This document shows positions 7,589-12,679 of a stretch of 12,679 nucleotides of DNA, piece after piece. The stretch's first letter is position 1; each line of letters starts with the position of its first letter. A program made the translations under genes and the position numbers. The DNA is from Echinostoma caproni (taxonomy: Eukaryota > Platyhelminthes > Trematoda > Plagiorchiida > Echinostomatidae): positions 1 through 12,679 of the forward strand of contig UZAN01057620.1 of NCBI GenBank assembly GCA_900618425.1. The letters run 5' to 3'. The notes below the pieces were generated by a model, which was not told the origin of the DNA, made no database searches, and was given only the letters and a program-made list of their open reading frames with translations.

Positions 7589-7917
7589 TGACTGAACCAG
7601 GCGCTCTGTGTGAGTCCCCCTTAGATGGGATTCTTATGAAAATTTCTTTCTTGGGGACACAGATTGAGTTTTCCTTCTCCGGAGTGAGCTGAATGTTCTT
7701 ATCGATGAAATTTTCCGGGTAACAATTGTCCTGCAGCGCTTGGCGGATGGAGTGTAGTCCTTCATGCAGTGTCTGCTGAGCTCTGAAGGCTAGACACCGG
7801 AGTAGATTACGTTTATATTTCATAGGAACGAAACTATGGAATTTATTATACTGACCATTTCATGCTTTCTTTCTGTGGATCTGTCTTCTTACTGATCCAT
7901 CTTCTTTCCTGGACACG
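7551..7917 (-). pseudogene. PLE RT thumb and linker segment
   Basis: Reads SRKEDGSVRRQIHRKKA, stop, NGQYNKFHSFVPMKYKRNLL, then QALQDNCYPENFIDKNIQLT and KKEIFIRIPSKGDSHR. This is the part of PLE proteins between the RT active site and the endonuclease; WxGQYxxFxSxxP followed by KxxLIxxL is a family hallmark. The codon before NGQY is TGA, probably a former Trp. Between 7580 and 7605 a one-base indel moves the reading to the next frame (RVAVNFTFSAAKLIPIF). The third copy of the family at 11400-11450 has the same block and supports placing the shift here. Confidence 0.72.
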
Positions 7918-8569
7918 GCTAGCTGACTTCTTCGTGGCTAAACTGGAACGAACTATTCAAGGATTAGCACATTACAGTAGATATATGGATGATATCTTCT
8001 GTGTGACCGATCGCGAAAATTGCATCCTACAGACACTGAAATCGTTTAACGAAGCACATCCATCACTGAAATTCACTGTAGAGGTTGAAACGGACAATCT
8101 ATTGGAATTTCTGGATGTAGCCGTGACGCGAATGCAAGTGAAAGACAAACTGCCGAAACTGACCTCATCCACGATAATTTACTCTTTTAAGTGCGTTTGT
8201 GGCGCATGTTACATAGGTCGTACGCTAAGGCGTTTGTCTCAGCGCGTTAAGGAGCACCACCCACGATGGTTAAGTCAGGGGAAAACTGGCTGCATCTCAA
8301 GCGCGATCGTGGGGCATCTCGTCGACACCGGGCACAAGATCGAACAGGAGAAAGCTTTCGATATTGTTTATCGTATTCCACTCAATCGATTGAAGGTGGC
8401 CCGAGTTCGGACACTGGCCATGGCCGAGGCGATCGTCATTGGCTTACTAGGCCCTAACCTGTATGCTCTAAAACGACTAGTGCAGGTGCTCCAATTGCCT
8501 TGGCCGGGTGTGAAAACAAAGACAGAACATGACCCAGCTGGGGAAAGATCACATCAACTAATACGCTAA
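7862..8569 (+). CDS. PLE fusion open frame: RT palm (YMDD) joined to GIY-YIG (copy 2)
   Basis: A 235-codon uninterrupted frame. Residues 1-19 read antisense to copy 1 and are not native. PLE coding starts at about 7919 with LADFFVAKLERTIQGLAHYS. YMDD is at residues 41-44 (7982-7993), the RT active-site pair of Asp. LKFTVEVETDNLLEFLDVAV closes the palm at residue 88. The reading then goes directly, in frame, into TRMQVKDKLPKLTSSTIIYS and the GIY-YIG domain: Y107, YIG 117-119, R120, H152 and H158, E189, PNL 198-200. The thumb/linker (about 395 bases) is missing. After 8545 the last eight codons are flanking DNA. Native PLE proteins are about 600-800 residues, so this is a truncated, internally deleted piece. 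It may be open only because it is young; I see no sign that it is expressed. Confidence 0.6.
   Translation: MLSFCGSVFLLIHLLSWTRLADFFVAKLERTIQGLAHYSRYMDDIFCVTDRENCILQTLKSFNEAHPSLKFTVEVETDNLLEFLDVAVTRMQVKDKLPKLTSSTIIYSFKCVCGACYIGRTLRRLSQRVKEHHPRWLSQGKTGCISSAIVGHLVDTGHKIEQEKAFDIVYRIPLNRLKVARVRTLAMAEAIVIGLLGPNLYALKRLVQVLQLPWPGVKTKTEHDPAGERSHQLIR
7918..8545 (+). mobile_element. Penelope-like element copy 2, truncated and internally deleted
   Basis: Element-derived DNA on the plus strand from GCTAGC (7918-7923) to GGGGAA (8545). Relative to a normal PLE it has the RT palm, lacks the thumb/linker block, and has GIY-YIG without the native C-terminal tail. It faces copy 1 head to head. Beyond 8545 the sequence (ATACGC, ACACGCATACACACATATGC) is unrelated to copy 1. 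Confidence 0.8.
8123..8545 (+). repeat. right arm of large inverted repeat (423 bp)
   Basis: Inverse copy of 7088-7522. The match begins at GTGACGCG (8123) and stops after CAGCTGGGGAA (8545), where the plus copy runs into unrelated DNA. The only difference I find is a missing 12-mer at 8533/8534, bounded by TGAC repeats in the longer arm. Confidence 0.95.
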
Positions 8570-10099
8570 ACATTCCTACACGCATACACACATATGCATC
8601 CACTTCCATTACTCTCTGCCTCCGATTAATGACCTTTAATAGAGCTGGTGGCTATCATTATGTAAGAGTTTTTCGCTGTATGATATGTATGTAAGAGCAT
8701 GAATAGGAATATCCAGAACCCTTGCTTGCTCACCGACTCGTTTTCTCGATGCCATCATGGGAATTTTCAAGCTGTTGACTTCTCATTGATTTTGACTATA
8801 TGTTTACACTACTGAATATGGAAGCAGTAGTAGGAGTAGAAGTTATCTTGATTGATAATGCGATGGGCACGTCAGGAATATCGAAATGTGCGATTGACGA
8901 ATGATGGAACAGAGCTCACAAAATAGCGTTCAACCATAATCTCCTATGGAATACAAACTAGGAGAAAGAAATTATAAATATAATTAAAAAATGTTAGAGG
9001 CAGAATAAAATATTACATGTATTTTCTTGTGTTGCTTCAAACGCTTTATATTGTTTGTTTTGATTTAGGCCATGAATCTACTAATGGGAATAAAGTGATT
9101 CAGAGTTTGCAAGAACTCGAATAATTTATTTGATTATCAATTTTTCTTTAATGACAAGAAAATTTTTCGGTCATTGGCATAATTGAAATGGAGAGTAAGT
9201 CAGCTGCAATTCGTTGTATTTCAAAGATTTGAAAGAGTTTCCACCGGGGAACACTAAATGTTTTATAGGTGATGTCACTCAGTGGGTATGCATATCCCAC
9301 ACTCCTTATCGATAGTTGGATGCTTGCTGGTTTGGCTGCTCTGGGGAAAGAACAAAATGAATAAGGACCATCAAAATCGGAAGTCGATGCACCGGTCATA
9401 ACATGCGAACGCAATGCACAGGTTTTGAGTGGAAACGAGCTGTAACTAACTTGTCGCATAAGTAGTGGAGTGTATAGAGTCCGTGGGAATAGATTGCTAT
9501 TGAAAAATTAAATAAAACTGGAAAAAGCATCTTGAATAGGTACTGGTGGTCAGCAAACCAGATTTTTGTTCAACTTCTAGTTTGAAGTGGTTTCACCTCC
9601 AATGCTTGGCTGAACCAGCTTGATCAACTTCCCGGTGATCACGTGGATAGTGACTTCGATCGCTTATTCAGCCATATTTTGGGATGTTTACCATTACTGG
9701 AATCAACTGAAAACAAATCTTACTAACCACTGAATATTTCTGTGNTGTGGCTTGTTTGTTTTAAAAATAATTGAGTGATTTTTATTGTAAATGATAAAGC
9801 AGCCGATGTTTCTGTAACTGCATCTCATGGTTCTCGATTTGAAGATTACTCCTATTGGTTGGCAAAACGAATAACATATATTTCTACCACTGATATGTTC
9901 TCACACGTTGTTATCAAAAAGAAAGAGAATAGTCCCAGAGTAACATTGATAAAACCGGCCGATTAGCGAACAATGTTTCTCATATTTGTACTCATGCTCT
10001 TCCAAATCACATGGTGAAAAGTGCTATTAACTATTACATAATAACAGTCTTCCGAATGAAGAGAGATGGCAGAGTTCTCCATGGTTATGTGTGCATATG
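8570..10099. other. no gene recognised
   Basis: AT-rich DNA with one ambiguous base (9745). A 103-codon minus-strand frame (9459-9148) is listed separately. The frame 9775-9966 plus has no motif. No RT, transposase, endonuclease or tRNA signature seen on either strand. Confidence 0.4.
9148..9459 (-). CDS. hypothetical open frame, 103 codons, unidentified
   Basis: ATG 9459 to a stop at about 9148. The sequence (MRQVSYSSFPLKTCALRSHV, SDFDGPYSFCSFPRAAKPAS) is of mixed composition, with no signal peptide, membrane segment or known motif. In AT-rich DNA a frame of this length can arise by chance. No recognisable promoter, splice context or homologous neighbour supports it. Confidence 0.12.
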   Translation of the reverse strand: MRQVSYSSFPLKTCALRSHVMTGASTSDFDGPYSFCSFPRAAKPASIQLSIRSVGYAYPLSDITYKTFSVPRWKLFQIFEIQRIAADLLSISIMPMTEKFSCH

Positions 10100-10436
10100 A
10101 CCGTTCCTCACTTAGGTCAGGGGAAAAGTTCCGGCTACCCATTAGGCCAAAGAGATTGAAGAGCTTGAACCAGTCTTTTTGGGCTCAGGCTTAGGCATAG
10201 TAAACGAGTGACAATCTCCTCGGCCGTGGTCAGTGTCCAGCATCGGTCGGCCTTGGATTGATCGAGTGGTATGCTGTAAACAACCTTGAAAGCCTTCTCC
10301 AGTTCCATTGCTCTTGAGATAGTACCTTTATTCTCCATCACGGGTGACACTAATTAATGCACCCTAAAGCGTTACGTATTTGACATGTGCTACAGACGCA
10401 CTTAGAAGATCTGAATTATTGAGTTCCCGTTAATCA
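10100..10436 (-). pseudogene. PLE copy 3, GIY-YIG portion
   Basis: The open frame 10350-10135 reads ELEKAFKVVYSIPLDQSKAD, TLTTAEEIVTRLL and SPKRLVQALQSLWPNG. This parallels copy 1 EQEKAFDIVYRIPLNRLKVA, TLAMAEAIVIGLL and KRLVQVLQLPWPG; the catalytic Glu is kept in AEEIV. Upstream, 10380-10425 (ACATGTGCTACAGACGCACTTAG in the plus sense) matches the copy 1 segment encoding KCVCGAC, but the YIGRT and H-x-x-x-x-TGH blocks are largely lost. Decayed and cut off from its RT by the insertion. Confidence 0.72.
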
Positions 10437-11310
10437 TTCCACCGATTACAAAAGAAGACATATGGTGCAAGATGTAAACATCTCAGTAATTACAACCATA
10501 AAATGCATATATGGCATATCTGGTCGGAAAAGAAGAAGGGAAATTCCGGAGGAAAACATTGCCAAACACTAATCATCCGGAAATATTTATAGCAATTTAT
10601 AGTAGAAAATTCGTAAATGGCAATGGTAATTCAACCCAAAACGTTGACAACGATGTTTCATTCGTGAAGTCTACATGAAAATGTGACCACAATTTCAATG
10701 GTGGTTAGCTCTAGACCGCATATTCCCAGCTGCTCAAATCAGACTCATTGCCTCTATGCGCCGCATTGATGCGGACAAACGTAAACGTGGCTGGCAAACC
10801 GATTCTATATTACACTCTGTAGCAGTTCCCTTGCGATGATGTATGCATAGGCAGAACAAAAGGTCAGCTATCACAACGGATAGCCTTATATATGGTTGGC
10901 AAAATCGATTAAACAACAGATAACCGATGGCCAAGCAATTACAACAGCACTGTGGTCATCTGTTGCAAGACACCTCGTGACAGTAAGACACAGTTGATCA
11001 AATTTCGTCTCTGAAACCCCTTTTACTCTGTAGCAATGCAAATACTTAGTAATTGGCATGAAGATGCTTATTCTATTACATCACCCGACTTTCTGAGCAA
11101 AAAAGCTTCTTATAGAATTCATTCACTGACCGGTGAGTAAAAATTTCATATCCATGTTTATCTACCTTTGTTTTCGTGCTCGTTTGCTTTGATTGATCAA
11201 CTCAGTGTGTCATATACATACCAGCTTGTTTTGCGTCAGTCACTGAGGTAATCAGATGAATGCTTAACTTCTCGCATCTCGCATCATCTTCCTTCGGTAT
11301 GGATAAAATG
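10409..11310 (+). mobile_element. insertion in PLE copy 3, containing a second-family PLE GIY-YIG relic
   Basis: About 900 bases interrupt copy 3. The target sequence GCACTTA(G/A)AA occurs at both edges (10398-10407 and 11311-11320), with looser similarity for about ten bases more, as expected of an aged target-site duplication. On the plus strand, from about 10760 to 11130, frames read PILYYTL, FPCDDVCIGRTKGQLSQRIA, SSVARHLV, VDQISSLKPLLLCSN and AKKLLIEFIH. That is the order of a PLE GIY-YIG domain (YIGRT...LSQRI...SSVARHLV..H...VD). The wording differs from copies 1-3, so it is a separate PLE lineage. The first 350 bases (10409-10760) and the last 180 are not identified. Confidence 0.6.
10760..11135 (+). 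pseudogene. GIY-YIG endonuclease relic of a different PLE family
   Basis: Readable in three frames. CDDVCIGRTKGQLSQRIA lies at about 10835-10890 (YIG is CIG here, changing the Tyr). PMAKQLQQH lies near 10930. SSVARHLVTVRH is at about 10960-10995, where the His pair of the zinc-finger-like part is expected. ISSLKPLLLCSN and AKKLLIEFIH run to about 11130. Stops lie between the blocks. The family call rests on the order and spacing of several short motifs, not on any long match. An antisense frame at 10934-10734 is a shadow. Confidence 0.55.
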
Positions 11311-12060
11311 GCACTTAAAAATAAATTAATTTGAATGAAGTCACTTTTCGCAATATGTCTTTCACTTGCAGTCGGATCACCAGCGATGTAGACAACACTG
11401 ATCCCAGTTTGGTTGCGGGAAGGTCAAATCTACAGCCACTTGCAGTGACTGTACAAAACTTTCGGTGTGAGACCCTCTTAAACTGAATCCTCATGAATAG
11501 TTCTTTTTTGGGTACACAGATAAGACTTTTCTTCTCCGGAGTGAGGCGAATATTCTTATCAATAAACTGTTTTTGATAACCATTTTTATGCAGCGTTTGT
11601 CGGATGAATCATACATCTTCATCTAGTGTGTCAAGTGAACAAATGTTCCGGGCTTTGAATGCTGGTTTTGTACTTCATAGGGAAGTTGATACATTTACCA
11701 TTCCACGTGGATCTGTCTTCGCAGGAACCCATTCTCCTTTCTACAAATAGCTACATCCAGAAAGGCAAATATGTTGTGTTTTGCAACTTTTTAAGTGAAA
11801 ACATTGATGTACGTGTTTTGCTAAACGTTTTCAGCGTTTGTGGAGTGCTATTTTCTTATCAGTCATACAGAAGATAACAGTCATATGTGCTAAATCCTCA
11901 AAAGCCGAACCCAGTGTGGTACTTTCTGGTTTATCCACACACTTTTAGCCGACAATGGACTGAGTGGGTAGCCTATGATAACTTCGTTCACCTGACGACG
12001 GATAGTATCACTTAATGGAAATTGGACGTTACATGTGCAAAGTATTAATAGATTATTTAG
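11311..12060 (-). pseudogene. PLE copy 3, RT and linker portion
   Basis: From 12055 downward: NVQFPLSDTIRRQVNEVIIG YPLSPLSA (RT block with PLSP), then sequence matching the KLERTIQGLAH region. The YMDD region is reduced by a deletion: GGATTTAGCACATATGACTG is followed directly by TTATCTTCTGTATGAC, so the active site is gone. FLDVAICRKENGFLRRQ is still readable at 11760-11715. Further down, 11680-11330 aligns base by base with copy 1 from 7850 to 7490 with many substitutions (shared TTCTCCGGAGTGAG, GTCTTTCACTTGCA). Multiple stops and shifts. An open plus-strand frame (11659-11877) over it is antisense noise. Confidence 0.72.
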
Positions 12061-12679
12061 TTTTGACCAGCATACAAACTTTTATATTTAACGTTTCTGT
12101 TTGGTCACAAATGAATTCCACTGTATTCATTTTCACCTATTTGCCGATCATGGCAATTTTTTCGCAAACGTTTCATCACTGCCGAGGTGATATCTCCAGT
12201 GTCTCTATCAGGAGTATAATACTGAACAGTGAAACAGCGGATAAAGAAGACATCGTCTTTTCTTGCAAATTCAAGTCCTCTCTGTTAGCCATGGACTGCA
12301 AACTCTCTCGGAGACTGTGCACGGTGGGTCTAAGAAGGACATATTATAATAATTCGACCAATTATTGTGCTGTTGAGTGAAACGGTAATCTCATCATTAA
12401 GACAATAGGATGATGAGTATTTTCGAAGTATTTCTAAAATCATTTTGGATGAAGGAAGTTCTCGAGATGCAATAAATGAAAGGTTAAATAGGAGAAGGCG
12501 GAGCGTAAAATCACGTATCAACTGAAAGCACTAAATATACCGTGGTAAACAGATAACATAACATTTGAGAGCACGAAACAACGTGGCTTTATAGTTTTCT
12601 TGAAATTCACAAAAATGGAGTCTCAGAAATTGTTCTAATCATCTGTTCACCATGTGTCAAGTGCTATGAATGAACATCA
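12061..12679. other. no gene recognised; possible 5' flank of PLE copy 3
   Basis: A plus-strand open frame at 12015-12380 (121 codons, partly hydrophobic: LVLTSIQTFIFNVSVWSQ) overlaps the PLE antisense strand at its start and shows no motif. I regard it as chance. On the minus strand, 12210-12150 reads GDITSAVMKRL, which may be further decayed element sequence, but I could not extend it. Confidence 0.35.

Larger units (their letters stand above)
6947..7920 (-). mobile_element. Penelope-like element copy 1: RT thumb/linker plus GIY-YIG
   Basis: Minus-strand piece of a PLE, a retroelement whose single protein joins an RT to a GIY-YIG endonuclease. From 7917 downward it reads AVSRKEDGSVRRQIHRKKA, a TGA (7860-7862), NGQYNKFHSFVPM, then KYKRNLLRCLAFRAQ, the post-palm region of PLE RT. 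The linker and complete GIY-YIG domain follow, ending with a stop at about 6947. The RT palm with the YMDD motif is absent from this strand; it lies next door in inverted orientation on the plus strand, joined at the palindrome GCTAGC (7918-7923). Confidence 0.82.
10100..12060 (-). mobile_element. Penelope-like element copy 3, old, split by an insertion
   Basis: A minus-strand PLE of the same family as copies 1 and 2 but much more diverged. The RT part lies at 12060-11311 and the GIY-YIG part at 10436-10100. RT reading: LCTCNVQFPLSDTIRRQV, VIIGYPLSPLSA (relative of VAMGSPLSP), then a damaged palm at 11900-11850, then FLDVAICRKENGFLRRQIHV at about 11770-11700. The nucleotide sequence then parallels 7860-7480 of copy 1 down to 11311. 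About 900 bases of unrelated DNA follow, then the GIY-YIG half resumes. It is the only copy here with RT sequence upstream of LADFF. Confidence 0.75.

Noticed and set aside
7515..7920. The block missing from PLE copy 2 as a spliced-out intron
   Set aside because: The block encodes conserved PLE thumb/linker protein and its 3' edge reads TCG before GTGACG, not AG, so splicing does not explain the deletion.
7188..8457. Identical 63-codon open frames (minus 7379-7188 and plus 8266-8457) as a pair of small genes
   Set aside because: They are alternative-frame shadows of the two GIY-YIG domains in the inverted repeat; identity follows from the repeat.
10734..10934. 66-codon minus-strand frame as a gene
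   Set aside because: It is antisense to the second-family GIY-YIG relic.
12015..12380. 121-codon plus-strand frame as a membrane protein gene
   Set aside because: Its start overlaps the antisense of PLE copy 3, hydrophobicity follows AT-rich composition, and no motif or gene context supports it.
1..12679. CRISPR array, bacterial operons, phage genes or toxin-antitoxin systems
   Set aside because: No regularly spaced repeats, ribosome binding sites or compact gene layout; all recognisable coding belongs to eukaryotic transposable elements.

Overview
The window looks like repeat-rich nuclear DNA from an animal, most likely a flatworm (trematode or schistosome-like). The basis is AT-rich DNA with no bacterial gene layout, no convincing host gene, and many decayed transposon fragments of kinds common in those genomes: CR1/jockey-like and RTE-like non-LTR retrotransposons, a mariner DNA transposon, Penelope-like elements (PLEs) and tRNA-derived repeats. 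The taxon is an inference. Single N calls at 2844 and 9745 mark it as draft assembly.

Positions 1-3660 are a transposon graveyard. A plus-strand CR1/jockey-like reverse transcriptase (RT) remnant (about 4-1616) is interrupted by roughly 350 bp of foreign DNA. A plus-strand mariner transposase remnant follows (1772-2110). It abuts a minus-strand non-LTR RT remnant (3215-2112). A plus-strand RTE-type AP-endonuclease fragment comes next (about 3310-3640).

Positions 4001-4545 hold two related tRNA-like repeat units in opposite orientation. The first lies between 53-bp inverted repeats. From 4546 to 6946 I recognise only an (ACT)n microsatellite and one unidentified open frame.

Positions 6947-8546 hold the most striking structure: two PLE pieces head to head. 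Their GIY-YIG endonuclease halves form an inverted repeat (7088-7522 against 8123-8545) that is identical by eye except for one 12-bp gap. The minus piece carries RT thumb/linker plus GIY-YIG. The plus piece carries the RT palm (YMDD) fused in frame to GIY-YIG and lacks exactly the block the minus piece has. This points to a recent inversion plus duplication, or to an assembly fold-back artefact.

After about 1.5 kb with nothing recognised, a third, older PLE copy lies on the minus strand (about 12055-10100). It is split by about 900 bp containing part of a different PLE on the plus strand, and a short target-like sequence is repeated on both sides. I see no rRNA, CRISPR, operon or intact cellular gene. 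The genes here do not work together as a pathway; the window records layered insertion, inversion and decay.
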